DNA of 64,000 bases from Histidinibacterium aquaticum (GTDB lineage: Bacteria > Pseudomonadota > Alphaproteobacteria > Rhodobacterales > Rhodobacteraceae): positions 607,522 to 671,521 of the forward strand of contig NZ_VYQE01000002.1 of NCBI RefSeq assembly GCF_008710275.1, given 5' to 3'. The notes below the pieces were generated by a model. The model worked only from the letters and a program-made list of their open reading frames with translations. It made no database searches and was not told the origin of the DNA. Both the position numbers and the translations under genes were made by a program. Every line of letters begins with the position of its first letter. Within the stretch, counting starts at the first letter, position 1. Positions 27,609-38,697 of this stretch are shown in pieces.

Positions 27609-28916
27609 TTAACGGAAAGCCAGAAGTTGTCCCTCGGCGGAGACGACGTAGAGCGTGCCGCCCGCGACGACGGGATTCGTCGTGGCTCCGCCGGGCAAGG
27701 CGCTCTCGGCCATCAACTCGCCCGAGCGGGGATCGTACTGGCGCAGAGCGCCGTCTGAGGAGGCGACGATCAACCGGCCGCCGGCAAGCACGGGCCCATA
27801 GTGAGCCGTCACCGAGGTGTCCCGGCCCGCGCCAAAGAGGCCCCTGCGCTGCGGCTGCTGGGGCAGCTGGCGGCGCCACACGACCCGGCCGGTCGCGGCG
27901 TCGAGCCGGACGAGCTGACCGATGTCGTTGACCAGGTAGACCGCATTGCCGACCGGCCGCATCGGGCCGACCGCGCCCTCGTCCGCGCTCCAGATCCGCT
28001 CGCCGTCAGCCAGGGAGAAGGCCGCGACCTGTCCCGAGAAGTTGCCTGCGTAGACCCGTCCACCCGCGATCACGGGGTCGGCCGCGATATCGGAGACGTT
28101 GGACTGTGCCGTGCCGGCCCGTTCGCCCACGACGAAGCTGCGCCACCGCTCCCGCCCGCCGAGGGCGAAGAGCGCCACGACCTCTCCGGCGGAGGTGGGG
28201 AAGACGGCGGTATTGTCGCCCACCGCGGGGCCGGAACCGCCGCCGAAGCCGGAGGGGGACGAGATGCCGGAGCGGGTCCAGCGGATGCGGCCCGTCTGCC
28301 GGTCGAGCGCCCAGGCCCGCCCGTCGCGCGCGGCGACGTAGAGCAGACCGCCCTCCACCGTCGGCGCGGCACTGCCGGAGGCGCCGAGATCCTGCGTCCA
28401 GAGAATGCCGCCCGAGCTGGCGTCGACCGCGTGGACCTGGCCGAAGCCGGTCGAGGCGTAGAGAACGCCGTCGCCGTAGGCGAGACCGCCGCCCGACGCC
28501 TCGTTCGACGCTTCCAGCGAGCGGCGCAGGTCGGACTGCCAAAGTAGGTCGCCCGCGTTGCTGACCGCGCTGACCGTCGCACGGGCATCCATTGCGAAGA
28601 TCGTCGACCCTGCGACGACGGGATCGGCGGTGATCCGGGCACGGCGGCTGTCTCCCGCGCCGATGGGTGTCGCGAAGGCGAGGTTCAGCGCGCCCGGCAG
28701 CGCCGGGTGGGCCAGGAAGTGGCGCGCGTTGCCGCCCCTGTGGGTCCAGCTCGCGTTGGCCTGGACCGCCGGCAGGGTGACCGGAAGGGCCTGGCCGATG
28801 TCCGGCTGTACGCCGCCGACCGCCTCGCGCTGGCCCGGAAGCCGCACGTCGGGCTGGCTGCAGGCCGCCACCAGGGCGAGCGCGCCCAGCATGATCCAGA
28901 TCGGTCTTGCGGCCAT
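27609..28916 (-). CDS. bamB: Outer membrane assembly lipoprotein BamB (PQQ-type beta-propeller)
   Basis: A 435-residue lipoprotein with signal and lipobox ALALVAAC (acylated Cys19). The rest is a beta-propeller of repeated blades: VHAVDASSGGILWTQDLGASGSAAPTV, AWALDRQTGRIRWTRSGI, AAFSLADGERIWSAD, LVRLDAATGRVVWRRQL. BamB is the non-essential scaffold lipoprotein of the BAM complex that inserts outer membrane proteins. It lies between yfgM and der on the same strand, supporting the assignment. Confidence 0.92.
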   Translation of the reverse strand: MAARPIWIMLGALALVAACSQPDVRLPGQREAVGGVQPDIGQALPVTLPAVQANASWTHRGGNARHFLAHPALPGALNLAFATPIGAGDSRRARITADPVVAGSTIFAMDARATVSAVSNAGDLLWQSDLRRSLEASNEASGGGLAYGDGVLYASTGFGQVHAVDASSGGILWTQDLGASGSAAPTVEGGLLYVAARDGRAWALDRQTGRIRWTRSGISSPSGFGGGSGPAVGDNTAVFPTSAGEVVALFALGGRERWRSFVVGERAGTAQSNVSDIAADPVIAGGRVYAGNFSGQVAAFSLADGERIWSADEGAVGPMRPVGNAVYLVNDIGQLVRLDAATGRVVWRRQLPQQPQRRGLFGAGRDTSVTAHYGPVLAGGRLIVASSDGALRQYDPRSGELMAESALPGGATTNPVVAGGTLYVVSAEGQLLAFR

Positions 28917-28945
28917 GTCTCGGTGCCCCCTGCGCCCTCGGTCCG

Positions 28946-29623
28946 TCAGTCCTGAACGATGGGCGGAGCCTCCACGGCCTCCCCCAGTTCGCCCCCGAGG
29001 GCCACAATCAGGCTCGTGGCCCGGTCACGCAAGCCCTGGGTCACCTCGGCATCGCCGATGATGGACCGCAGGGCCTCGAGCGCGGTTTCGGTCTCCCCGG
29101 CGGCGATGAGCGCCAGCGCCCGCTGTTCCTGGGCGACCAGCCGGAACGGAGCGCCGGGCGCGGTCAGCGGCTCGAGCGCCGAGGCCCGCTCGGCCGGATC
29201 GAGGCTGTCGTCGATCATCAGCGCCTTGAGACTGGCGAGATCACGGTAGATCGGGGAGACATCGCCGTCGGTGGACAGGGCATTGAGCGTCTCGACGGCG
29301 GCCCGGGTCTCTCCGGCCTCGACCTGGGCGGAGGCCGTCAGGAAGCGCGTCACCGCGGCGGCGGGCCCCTCGGGCTCGACCTGGGCCAGGGCCTCTGCCC
29401 GGGCCTCGGCCTCGTTCGCCTCCAAAGCGGTGAGCAGCGCATCGCCACGCGCCTGCGCCTCGGCCTGCGACCGGGACTGCGACCACTGCTGCCAGGCCGT
29501 GCCGCCGACGATCAGAAGGACGACCAGAAGGGCGATCCAGCCGTACTTGCGGAAATAGCCGTAGAGCCGGTCGCGGCGGACCTCTTCGCTCACCTCGTCG
29601 ATGAAGCTCTCGTTGTTGCTCAC
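28946..29623 (-). CDS. YfgM-like TPR protein, Sec-associated
   Basis: A 225-residue protein with a short cytoplasmic N-terminus (DEVSEEVRRDRLYGYFRKYG), one membrane helix (about 29-43, IALLVVLLIVGGTAW) and a periplasmic alanine-rich helical domain with TPR-like repeats, for example GETRAAVETLNALSTDG and GETETALEALRSIIGD. E. coli YfgM has the same topology, binds SecYEG and is encoded beside bamB and der as here. It heads this three-gene operon; no clear promoter was identified. Confidence 0.85.
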   Translation of the reverse strand: MSNNESFIDEVSEEVRRDRLYGYFRKYGWIALLVVLLIVGGTAWQQWSQSRSQAEAQARGDALLTALEANEAEARAEALAQVEPEGPAAAVTRFLTASAQVEAGETRAAVETLNALSTDGDVSPIYRDLASLKALMIDDSLDPAERASALEPLTAPGAPFRLVAQEQRALALIAAGETETALEALRSIIGDAEVTQGLRDRATSLIVALGGELGEAVEAPPIVQD

Positions 29624-29932
29624 CGCACCTCCCCGGACGCCCTTCGGGGGCCTGTCCTCGTTGTCCGGCGCCTCTTACCCTCAAGCACCGTCGGGGGACA
29701 AGCCCCGCCCCTGTTGCTGCATGTGCACACCGAGGCGCCGCTGCGGCGCGTCATATGCCTTTTCTCAAGGCTCTTTCCCCTCGACAGTGGCTTGCGTCCC
29801 GGCTTCGCGGTATGAATCTGAGCAGCAAAGCTTGCGCTGGGGAATGCAATCTCTATGTCAGCGGCATCTCTACTGAACCGACCGGTTCAGTCCTCCGTAG
29901 TAACCAGGGCTGGCGAATAAGAGGCGCATCAC
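29624..29932. other. Divergent intergenic region between yfgM and the RND pump
   Basis: These 309 bases lie between divergent genes. The half next to yfgM shows no structure I can name. The half next to the pump holds a 20-bp inverted repeat at 29872-29891, listed separately, 41 bases before the pump start. No ORF here looks coding. Confidence 0.6.
29872..29891. promoter_or_regulatory. 20-bp operator-like inverted repeat before the RND efflux genes
   Basis: Two perfect 9-base arms, ACTGAACCG and CGGTTCAGT, flank a central AC. It lies 41 bases upstream of the periplasmic adaptor start, in promoter position. Length, symmetry and the ACCGACCGGT-like centre resemble operators of TetR/AcrR repressors that often control RND pumps. 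No TetR gene is in the window. Confidence 0.65.
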
Positions 29933-31396
29933 ATGCGGATCCTGTCAATTCTGACCGCCGCCCTCGTGACGGGAGCGCTCTACCTGCTCATCATCGAGCG
30001 GGACATCCTGTTTGCCGTCGCCCAGGTCGAGACCACAGAGGACACCGCCGAAGAGGCCGACCCGGCCTCCGGGGAGACGACGGAGGCCGCCGCCCCCGAT
30101 GACGACGAAGAGGGCGTCGCCGTCGTCGCCCTGCGCAGCAGCGCCGAGACGATCGACAGCGCGGTCGTGCTGCGCGGCCGCACCGAGGCCGCCCGTCAGG
30201 TTGAGGTCCGCTCCGAACTCTCCGGTCTCGTGATCTCCGACCCACAGCGCAAGGGCGCCTTCGTCGAAGAGGGTGACGTGCTTTGTGAGCTCGATGCCGG
30301 GACGCGCGAGGCCCAGCTGGAAGAGGCCGAGGGACGGCTGGAAGAGGCCCGCGCCCGTCTGCCCGAGGCGGAAGCCCGGGTGCCCGCCGCGGAGGCTTCT
30401 CTCGCCGAGGCGGAAGCCCGCAAAGCCGAGGCCCAGTCCCGTGTTTCCGAGGCGCGCGCGCGACTGAACGAGGCACAGATCAACGCGAATGCCGCGACCC
30501 AGCTCTCCGAGGGTGGATTCGCCTCCGACACGCGGGTCGCCAACGCCGATGCGGCGCTCGAATCCGCCCGCGCCGCCGTGTCCTCCGCCGAGGCTTCGCT
30601 CAAGGCGTCCGACGCCCAGATCATCTCTGCCGAAGCCGGTGTTGAGGGTGCGATTGCCTCGGTCGAGAGCGCGCGTGCCGGGATCCAGTCTGCCCGCGCG
30701 GCCGTCGCCTCGGCCGAACAGGCCATCGAGCAGCTGACCATGGAGGCGCCTTTCGCCGGCCTGATGGAGACCGACGCCGCCGAGATCGGCACCCTGCTCC
30801 AGCCCGGCGGCCTCTGCGCCACCGTCATCCAGCTCGATCCGATCAAGGTGGTGGGCTTCGTCCCGGAAGCCGAGGTCGGCAAGGTCGAGACCGGCGCGCA
30901 CGCCGGCGCACGGCTCGCCTCGGGGCGCGAGGTGTCTGGCCAGGTGACCTTCCTGTCGCGGTCCGCCGACGAGACGACCCGCACCTTCCGCGTCGAGATC
31001 ACGGTCGATAACGAGGACCTTACCATCAGCGACGGACAGACCGCCGACATCCTGATCCAGGCCTCCGGCCAGTCCGCGCACCTCCTGCCGCAGTCGGCCC
31101 TTACCCTCGACGACGAGGGCACGCTTGGCGTTCGCACGGTCCGCGAGGACGACACGGCGGGCTTCACGCCGGTCACGATCATCCGCGACACGGTGGAGGG
31201 CGTCTGGGTCGCCGGCCTGCCCGAGACGGCGGAGATCATCGTCGTGGGCCAGGAATACGTCACCGAGGGCACGCCCATCCGGCCCAGTTTCCGCGATGAG
31301 CCGCTGGAGAGCACCGCAGGCGCCGATGGCCCGGACGGGGACGTCATCGTCGAGGACCTGGCCCCGGAAACGCCTGACGAGGGAGTGGACGGATGA
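29933..31396 (+). CDS. RND efflux periplasmic adaptor (membrane fusion protein)
   Basis: A 487-residue HlyD/AcrA-type protein. It has an N-terminal membrane anchor (about 2-20), an acidic linker rich in E/D/T (about 32-62), a biotinyl-lipoyl half SAVVLRGRTEAARQVEVRSELSG, a very long A/E/R coiled-coil hairpin (about 120-265, repeats of EAEARLPEAEARVPAAEA type), the second lipoyl half MEAPFAGLMETDAAEIGTLL and a beta-barrel domain. It bridges the inner-membrane pump and an outer-membrane channel. Its stop overlaps the permease ATG by four bases. No outer-membrane factor gene follows. Confidence 0.92.
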   Translation: MRILSILTAALVTGALYLLIIERDILFAVAQVETTEDTAEEADPASGETTEAAAPDDDEEGVAVVALRSSAETIDSAVVLRGRTEAARQVEVRSELSGLVISDPQRKGAFVEEGDVLCELDAGTREAQLEEAEGRLEEARARLPEAEARVPAAEASLAEAEARKAEAQSRVSEARARLNEAQINANAATQLSEGGFASDTRVANADAALESARAAVSSAEASLKASDAQIISAEAGVEGAIASVESARAGIQSARAAVASAEQAIEQLTMEAPFAGLMETDAAEIGTLLQPGGLCATVIQLDPIKVVGFVPEAEVGKVETGAHAGARLASGREVSGQVTFLSRSADETTRTFRVEITVDNEDLTISDGQTADILIQASGQSAHLLPQSALTLDDEGTLGVRTVREDDTAGFTPVTIIRDTVEGVWVAGLPETAEIIVVGQEYVTEGTPIRPSFRDEPLESTAGADGPDGDVIVEDLAPETPDEGVDG

Positions 31397-34300
31397 CCGG
31401 TATCGTCGACTGGGCTGCGTCGCGGGCGCGGATGATCCTCGCCTTCATCGCCGTCTCTCTCCTGGCGGGCGGCTATGCCTACGTCGGCCTGCCCAAGGAG
31501 GGCGAGCCCGACATCGAGATCCCGGCGCTCTTCATCTCTGTTCCTTTCCCCGGCATCTCCGCCGAGGATTCCGAGACGCTGCTGGTGCGCCCGATGGAGA
31601 CCGAGCTGTCGGATCTCGACGGGCTGAAGACCATGAGCAGCACCGCCGCCGAGGGCTATGCCGGTGTCGCGCTGGAGTTCGAGTTCGGCTGGGACAAGAC
31701 CGCGATCATGGCCGATGTCCGCGAGGCCATGTCCAACGCCGAGGCGAGCTTTCCCGCCGGTGCGGACCAGTACTCGATCAACGAGATCAACTTCTCCGAA
31801 TTCCCCATCGTGATCGTCAGCCTCACCGGCGACGTCCCCGAGCGCACCCTGCTGCGCGCCGCGAAGGACCTTCAGGACCGGATCGAAGGGCTGGATGCCG
31901 TGCTCGAGGCAGGCATCGCCGGGCAGCGCGACGAGATGGTCGAGGTGGTCATCGATCCGCTCAAGCTCGAGGCCTACAACGTCACCGCCGGCGAGCTGAT
32001 CAACGTGGTCACCAACAACAACCTGCTGGTGGCGGCGGGCGAGGTGGAGACCGCTTCGGGCGCCTTCTCGGTCAAGATCCCGTCCAGCTTCGACGAGCCT
32101 TCGGACATCTACGACCTGCCGGTGAAGACGAACGGCGACCGCGTGATCACCTTGGGCGATCTCGCGACCATTCATCTGACCTTCGAGGACCGCGCCGGAA
32201 CCGCGCGTTTCAACGGGACGAACACGGTCGCGCTGCAGGTGGTCAAGCGCAAGGGCTTCAACCTGATCGACACCGTCGACCTGGTGAAGGAGACGATCGC
32301 CGCGGAAGAGGCGACCTGGCCCGATCCTCTGCGGACGGCCATCACCGTCAGCACGTCCAACGACCAGTCGCGCTACGTGGCCTCCATGGTGAGCCAACTC
32401 GAGGGTTCGGTCCTGACTGCGGTCGCGCTGGTGATGATCGTCGTACTCGCGGCCCTCGGGCCGAGGCCGGCGCTGCTCGTCGGCTTCGCGATTCCGACCT
32501 CCTTCCTGCTTTGCTTCGTGCTGCTGGGCACGCTCGGCATCACCATTTCGAACATCGTGATGTTCGGCCTGATCCTCGCGGTCGGGATGCTGGTCGACGG
32601 CGCGATCGTCGTGGTCGAATACGCAGACAAGCGCATCTCCGAGGGCTCCGGTCCGATGTCGGCATATACCGAGGCCGCCAAGCGGATGTTCTGGCCCATC
32701 GTCTCCTCGACGGCGACGACGCTCTGCGCCTTCCTGCCCATGCTCTTCTGGCCCGGTGTCGCGGGCGAGTTTATGGGGATGCTGCCCACCACGCTGATCT
32801 TCGTGCTCTCCGCCTCGCTGATCGTGGCCCTGATCTACCTTCCCGTCATGGGCGGCGTGACCGGCCGGCTCACCCGGAACTTCGAGCGCACCGCCGGACT
32901 GCTGAAGCGGACCCTGCCCTGGGTGGTTCGCGCGGCGCTGGTGCCCGTGGCGATGTTCGCCGTGTTCGCCGGCGCGATGCTGATGCTGAACCCCGGCTAC
33001 TTCACCGGCGCCGCCCGGCAGACGACCGGCCTGATGGACAGCCTGCCCGGCATCCTGCTCTTCCTCGCCGGCGCGGCGGCGACCTCGATCACCCTCTCGG
33101 CCGCCAAGATCCAGCGCCGTGAGAAGCCGATCCGGGCCGGTTACCGCCGTTCGCCCTTCGGCTATTTCATCGCCGCGATCGCGAACAACCCGATAATGCC
33201 GCTCGTGACCATCGGGGCGGTGATCGCCTTCGTCGTATTCACGTTCAGCTACTACGGCGCGAACAACAACGGCACCGAGTTCTTCGTCGAGAGCGAACCG
33301 GAACAGGGCACCGTCTACGTCCGCGCGCGCGGCAACCTCAGCCTCGCGGAGAAGGACGAGCTCGTGCGCCAGGCCGAGGAGATCGTGATGGCCCACCCGG
33401 GCGTCACGAACGTCTTCTCCTTCGCGGGCGACGGCGGCCTCAACACGGATGCGAGCGGTTCTTCCGTCCCCGGTGACACCGTCGGCCAGGTGCAGTTCGA
33501 GACGATCCCCTGGGAAGATCGCGCCGACCGTCCCGACCTCGACGGCGACGTCATCATCGACGAGCTGAACAAGGACCTCGAAGAAATCCCCGGCATCCAG
33601 GCGGAAATCCTGGCCCTGGCGCAGGGACCGGGATCCGGCAAACCCGTGCACCTGCGACTCATGGGCGACGACTGGGAAGACCTGCGTGAGGCCACAGCCA
33701 TCGCCCGTGAGCGCTTCGAGGAAACGACCGGCTTGACCCAGATCGAGGACACGCTGCCCCTCCCCGGCATCGACTGGCAGATCAATGTGGACGTCGAGAA
33801 GGCCGGCCGCTTCGGGGCCGACGTGGCAACCGTCGGCGCGATGGTCCAGCTCGTCACCAACGGCGTGATGCTCGACACCATGCGGGTCGACAGCTCCGAC
33901 GAGGAGATCGAGATCCGCGTGCGGCTGCCGGAAGAGGACCGCGTGCTCTCCACGCTAGACACCCTGCGCGTGCGAACCAGCAATGGCCTCGTGCCGCTGT
34001 CGAACTTCGTGACGCGGGAGCCGGTGGCGAAGCTCGCCCAGATCGACCGGGTCGACCAGACCCGCCACTTCGACGTGAAGGCCGACGTTGCCGCGGGCCT
34101 CGTGCGCGTGGTGGTCGACGACGCCGACCTGATCGAGGCGCCGGCTGCCATGGATGCCGGCACCGGCCAGACGCTCGCCTTCGCGCGCCTCCTGTCCTCG
34201 GACGTGCGCGAGCAGCAGGGCGGCGGCGCCGTTCTCGAGAGCCCCTCCGGCGACCGCCTGCAGATCATGTCGCTGGAGAACGGCACGACGACCGAGGAGC

Positions 34301-35163
34301 TCCGCGCCCGGGTCGAGGAGGGCACCGCCCGCACCGTGCCGGTTAATCCGACCGAGCGGATCGCCGATCTGACCAGCTGGCTCGAGACCTCTCCCCTGCC
34401 CGCTTCCGTCGACTGGGAGTGGACCGGCGACCAGGAAGAGCAACAGGAGAGCATGCAGTTCCTCGGCACCGCCTTCGGCGGAGCGCTGGCGCTGATGTTC
34501 ATCATCCTGCTGGCGCAGTTCAACTCGTTCTACAACTCCGTGCTGGTCCTCGTGGCCGTGGTCCTCTCCACGTCCGGCGTCCTGTGGGGGATGCTGCTGA
34601 TGGACCAGACCTTCTCGGTGATCATGACCGGCACCGGGATCGTCGCCCTGGCGGGCATCGTCGTGAACAACAACATCGTACTCATCGACACCTACCAGGA
34701 GTACGAGAGCTACATGCCGCGGACCGAGGCGATCATCCGCACGGCGGAGGACCGTATCCGGCCGGTGCTGCTCACCACGATCACGACCATGGCGGGCCTG
34801 GCGCCGATGATGTTCGGGTTGAGCCTCGACTTCGTTCAGGGCGGCTACACCATCGACAGCCCGACGGCGCTTTGGTGGAAGCAGTTGGCGACCGCCGTGG
34901 TCTTCGGTCTCGGCCTCGCGACGGTGCTGACGCTGGTGGTCACGCCCTCGCTGCTGGCTGTGCGGGTCTGGACCGTGAGCTACGTCCGCTGGCTGGGACG
35001 GGCCTTCGCCCGGATCTCCTTCGGACGGGGCAGCCGCTGGGCCCGGGACTGGGCGCTCGCCACCGAGGCCCGCCGCATCCGCCACCCCGAGATCGTGTGG
35101 GATGACGAGAGCCTCGGCGTGCCGCGCCGAGACCCGGTGCTGCCCCTCCGCGCGGCGGAGTAG
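31393..35163 (+). CDS. RND-family efflux permease
   Basis: A 1256-residue inner-membrane pump, about 200 residues longer than AcrB. RND features are the first helix and MTGIVDWAASRARM start, FPGISAEDSETLLVRPMETEL, and the TM4 block LAVGMLVDGAIVVVEYADK. Here the AcrB Asp-Asp proton relay reads Asp402-Gly403. TM10 has GIVVNNNIVLIDTYQEYES. Between TM6 and the second half are two or more extra hydrophobic segments (about 507-533 and 550-572) and a loop that account for part of the extra length. The substrate is unknown; drug, solvent or lipid export are all possible. Confidence 0.93.
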   Translation: MTGIVDWAASRARMILAFIAVSLLAGGYAYVGLPKEGEPDIEIPALFISVPFPGISAEDSETLLVRPMETELSDLDGLKTMSSTAAEGYAGVALEFEFGWDKTAIMADVREAMSNAEASFPAGADQYSINEINFSEFPIVIVSLTGDVPERTLLRAAKDLQDRIEGLDAVLEAGIAGQRDEMVEVVIDPLKLEAYNVTAGELINVVTNNNLLVAAGEVETASGAFSVKIPSSFDEPSDIYDLPVKTNGDRVITLGDLATIHLTFEDRAGTARFNGTNTVALQVVKRKGFNLIDTVDLVKETIAAEEATWPDPLRTAITVSTSNDQSRYVASMVSQLEGSVLTAVALVMIVVLAALGPRPALLVGFAIPTSFLLCFVLLGTLGITISNIVMFGLILAVGMLVDGAIVVVEYADKRISEGSGPMSAYTEAAKRMFWPIVSSTATTLCAFLPMLFWPGVAGEFMGMLPTTLIFVLSASLIVALIYLPVMGGVTGRLTRNFERTAGLLKRTLPWVVRAALVPVAMFAVFAGAMLMLNPGYFTGAARQTTGLMDSLPGILLFLAGAAATSITLSAAKIQRREKPIRAGYRRSPFGYFIAAIANNPIMPLVTIGAVIAFVVFTFSYYGANNNGTEFFVESEPEQGTVYVRARGNLSLAEKDELVRQAEEIVMAHPGVTNVFSFAGDGGLNTDASGSSVPGDTVGQVQFETIPWEDRADRPDLDGDVIIDELNKDLEEIPGIQAEILALAQGPGSGKPVHLRLMGDDWEDLREATAIARERFEETTGLTQIEDTLPLPGIDWQINVDVEKAGRFGADVATVGAMVQLVTNGVMLDTMRVDSSDEEIEIRVRLPEEDRVLSTLDTLRVRTSNGLVPLSNFVTREPVAKLAQIDRVDQTRHFDVKADVAAGLVRVVVDDADLIEAPAAMDAGTGQTLAFARLLSSDVREQQGGGAVLESPSGDRLQIMSLENGTTTEELRARVEEGTARTVPVNPTERIADLTSWLETSPLPASVDWEWTGDQEEQQESMQFLGTAFGGALALMFIILLAQFNSFYNSVLVLVAVVLSTSGVLWGMLLMDQTFSVIMTGTGIVALAGIVVNNNIVLIDTYQEYESYMPRTEAIIRTAEDRIRPVLLTTITTMAGLAPMMFGLSLDFVQGGYTIDSPTALWWKQLATAVVFGLGLATVLTLVVTPSLLAVRVWTVSYVRWLGRAFARISFGRGSRWARDWALATEARRIRHPEIVWDDESLGVPRRDPVLPLRAAE

Positions 35164-35192
35164 TCGACCCGTTCAGAAATGCTGTTCATGAC

Positions 35193-35216
35193 AAGGGCCG
35201 CCCTCAGGCAGCCCTT
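35193..35216. terminator. Weak hairpin between the RND permease and the convergent MFS gene
   Basis: AAGGGC (35193-35198) and GCCCTT (35211-35216) can pair around a 12-base loop in the 59-base convergent gap. The loop is long and there is no clear U-run, so the terminator call rests mainly on position. Confidence 0.3.
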
Positions 35217-35222
35217 CTCGTG

Positions 35223-36419
35223 TCAGGCGACCGGGTCGCCCTGCGCCCGGATGCGCGGCAGCATCACCGTCGTCAGCGTCAGCGCGATGACCGAGCAGAG
35301 CGCGATGGCGCCCACCATCGGCAGCGCCGTCCCGTCGAAGAAGGGGCTCGCGGCGGTCACCATGAGGCCGCCCGTCACCATCTGCAGTGTGCCGCCGAGC
35401 GAGGAGGCGAGCCCCGCGATGGAGCCGTGCGGATCGAGCGCCGCGACCATGGTCGTGGGCACGACTAGCCCCAGGAAAGCGTTCGCGCAGAACAGCAGCC
35501 CGATGATCAGCGGCAGGCTGGCGTGGCCGGCGGCCACCAGAGCGAAGAGCAGCAGGTTGAAGGCCGCGTAGCAGGTGACCGCGACCCGGATGAGCGGCAG
35601 CGTCCCGAAGCGCTCACCCAGCGGCGCGGCGGCTTGGCTCATCCCGAAGAAGCCGATGGCGTTGACCGCGAAGGCCAGGCTGAACCCTGTGGGCGAGAGA
35701 CCGAACTGGCCGGTATAGACGAAGCTCGCCGAGGACAGGAAGACGAAGAAGCTGGCAAAGCCGAAGGCCGCGATCATGGTGAGGCCCACGAAGGTCGGAT
35801 CGGTCAGCAGGATCCGCGCGCCCGCCAGCAGCGACCGCGCCCGGATCGGCGTGCGCTTCTCCTCCGGCAGGGTCTCCTTCAGCGCGAAGGTCGTGAGCAG
35901 CAGGCTCAGAACGACGGCGCCGCAGAGGACCCAGAACATCAGCCGCCAGCTCCCGATCTGCATGAGACCCGCGCCCGCGAGCGGCGCCAGCATCGGCGAG
36001 ACCGAGATCACCAGCATCACCATCGCCATGAGACGCGTGGCCTTGGGGCCTGTCTCGATGTCGCGGATGATCGCTCGCGGCGTCACCATGACCACCGCCG
36101 CGCCCACGCCCTGCAGCGCGCGGAAACCTGTCAGTGCGCCGATCGTGGGCGCCAGGGCGCAGCCGACCGAGGCCACGGCGAAGATGCCGAGGCCCGCGAA
36201 GATCGGCGCCTTGCGCCCGAAACGGTCACTGAGCGGCCCCCAGGCGAGCTGCGAGAGCCCGAAGCAGGCGAAATAGGCGGTGAGCGTCGTCTGGACGTGG
36301 GTCTCGGTCACCTGCAGGTCCTGTGCGATGAGCGGCAGGGCCGGCAGGTACATGTCGATGGCAAAGGGACCGACGGCGGCGAGAAGGCCCAGGACGAGGG
36401 CCGTGCGAAAAAGGGGCAT
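35223..36419 (-). CDS. Bcr/CflA-family MFS multidrug transporter
   Basis: A 398-residue major facilitator with twelve hydrophobic helices. The Bcr/CflA N-terminus is visible ([21 protein letters not shown]), as are MFS motif [17 protein letters not shown] (about 56-71) and the antiporter motif C region [15 protein letters not shown]. Members export bicyclomycin, chloramphenicol or sulfonamides; the substrate here is unknown. The ATG at 36419 follows GGGAGAC. It is a single gene between the convergent RND permease and tRNA-Arg. Confidence 0.9.
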   Translation of the reverse strand: MPLFRTALVLGLLAAVGPFAIDMYLPALPLIAQDLQVTETHVQTTLTAYFACFGLSQLAWGPLSDRFGRKAPIFAGLGIFAVASVGCALAPTIGALTGFRALQGVGAAVVMVTPRAIIRDIETGPKATRLMAMVMLVISVSPMLAPLAGAGLMQIGSWRLMFWVLCGAVVLSLLLTTFALKETLPEEKRTPIRARSLLAGARILLTDPTFVGLTMIAAFGFASFFVFLSSASFVYTGQFGLSPTGFSLAFAVNAIGFFGMSQAAAPLGERFGTLPLIRVAVTCYAAFNLLLFALVAAGHASLPLIIGLLFCANAFLGLVVPTTMVAALDPHGSIAGLASSLGGTLQMVTGGLMVTAASPFFDGTALPMVGAIALCSVIALTLTTVMLPRIRAQGDPVA

Positions 36420-36601
36420 GAACGTCTCCCGGTTCGGCACCGCCGCGCCGCCGGACGACCAGAGCATCCGGCTGCGGAGCGGTGATGAAAAGGTATCGAG
36501 GCTGCGCTACTCCTCTCGGCCGGTCTTGGCCATGACCTTTTCGGCCCTCGGGCCTGCGCACTGGCGCACGGAACCGGGCAGACGGACGTTCAAGGAGAAG
36601 G

Positions 36602-36683
<82 letters not shown>

Positions 36684-36737
36684 CCGCTCCTTAGCAGCGG
36701 GGGGAGGCACTCGCAACGGGTTTCGCGGGAGACCGGA

Positions 36738-36753
36738 CGTCCAAATTTGGACG
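36738..36753. repeat. CGTCCAAATTTGGACG palindrome, copy 2
   Basis: A perfect 16-bp palindrome identical to the core of the 26-bp palindrome at 23150-23175. It lies 60 bases upstream of the 5' end of tRNA-Arg and about 130 bases beyond the sufS stop. Flanking arms are not symmetric here. Confidence 0.7.
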
Positions 36754-36885
36754 GGGGCCCAAGCCAATGAAATCGCTCGCAAATTGTGTTAACGCGGCTT
36801 CAGTGGAGGTGGCAACGACGCGGTCCGAAAATCGCGTCACGCCGCGCACGCGGCCTGGGCAAGGGCCTTGGAAGGTCCTTGTGCC

Positions 36886-38106
<1,221 letters not shown>

Positions 38107-38115
38107 CTTGCCTCC

Positions 38116-38697
38116 TCAGACGCCGGCGCCGATGACCGCGAGGAGCGTGGAGAGTCCCACCCCCACGCCGAGCAGGGCGGCGACGAGCGTCAGAACCGCG
38201 CGGCCGAGGGACTCGAACCGCTGCGCTTCGTTGATGAAATGGACGAGCACCCAGAGCGCGATGCCCACCGAGACGATGGCGGCATAGGCTCCGAGCGCGG
38301 GAAGGGCGATCGCCAGCACGACCTGCGCCGCCTGTAGGACGACCAGCAGGAACTGCAGCCAGACCATGAGGGCCAGCGTATCCTCGAGACGGCCTTCGCC
38401 GCCGAGCATCAGCCCGGTGTAGTGCAACGCGAAGACCGTGATGACGAGCGATCCGCCGAGAATGGTCGCATAGGTGAGCGGCGTGAGCACGATCCGCTCC
38501 GGCGCCTCGGGCGGCGGGGGCGGCAGGAGAACCGAGAAAACGGCGACCAGCAGCACCGAGATCAGCGTGACGAGCACGAGGCCCATCCAGAGCACCTCGC
38601 GGCTGTAGCCCTGCCCGATGATGAACCGCGCCACCTCGCGGGGCTGGCGCACGGTCTCCATCAGGAGCCGCGCGAGGGACCCGGCGGAAGAGGTCAT
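38116..38697 (-). CDS. YIP1-family membrane protein (second of a pair)
   Basis: A 193-residue membrane protein with five hydrophobic segments, for example VLWMGLVLVTLISVLLVAVFSVLL and YATILGGSLVITVFALHYTGLM. The organisation resembles bacterial YIP1-domain proteins, which have no firm function. A proline-rich loop (LPPPPPEAPERI, about 63-74) stands out. It overlaps the preceding YIP1-like gene by four bases and ends 9 bases before sufS, so it is part of the suf transcript. The family call is moderate. Confidence 0.68.
   Translation of the reverse strand: MTSSAGSLARLLMETVRQPREVARFIIGQGYSREVLWMGLVLVTLISVLLVAVFSVLLPPPPPEAPERIVLTPLTYATILGGSLVITVFALHYTGLMLGGEGRLEDTLALMVWLQFLLVVLQAAQVVLAIALPALGAYAAIVSVGIALWVLVHFINEAQRFESLGRAVLTLVAALLGVGVGLSTLLAVIGAGV

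Noticed and set aside
30196-33651. Very long open frame (1151 codons) on the minus strand opposite the RND genes
   Set aside because: It is antisense to two clear RND genes. High GC suppresses stop codons in the shadow frame, and its translation shows no domain and low-complexity R/A/G/D composition.
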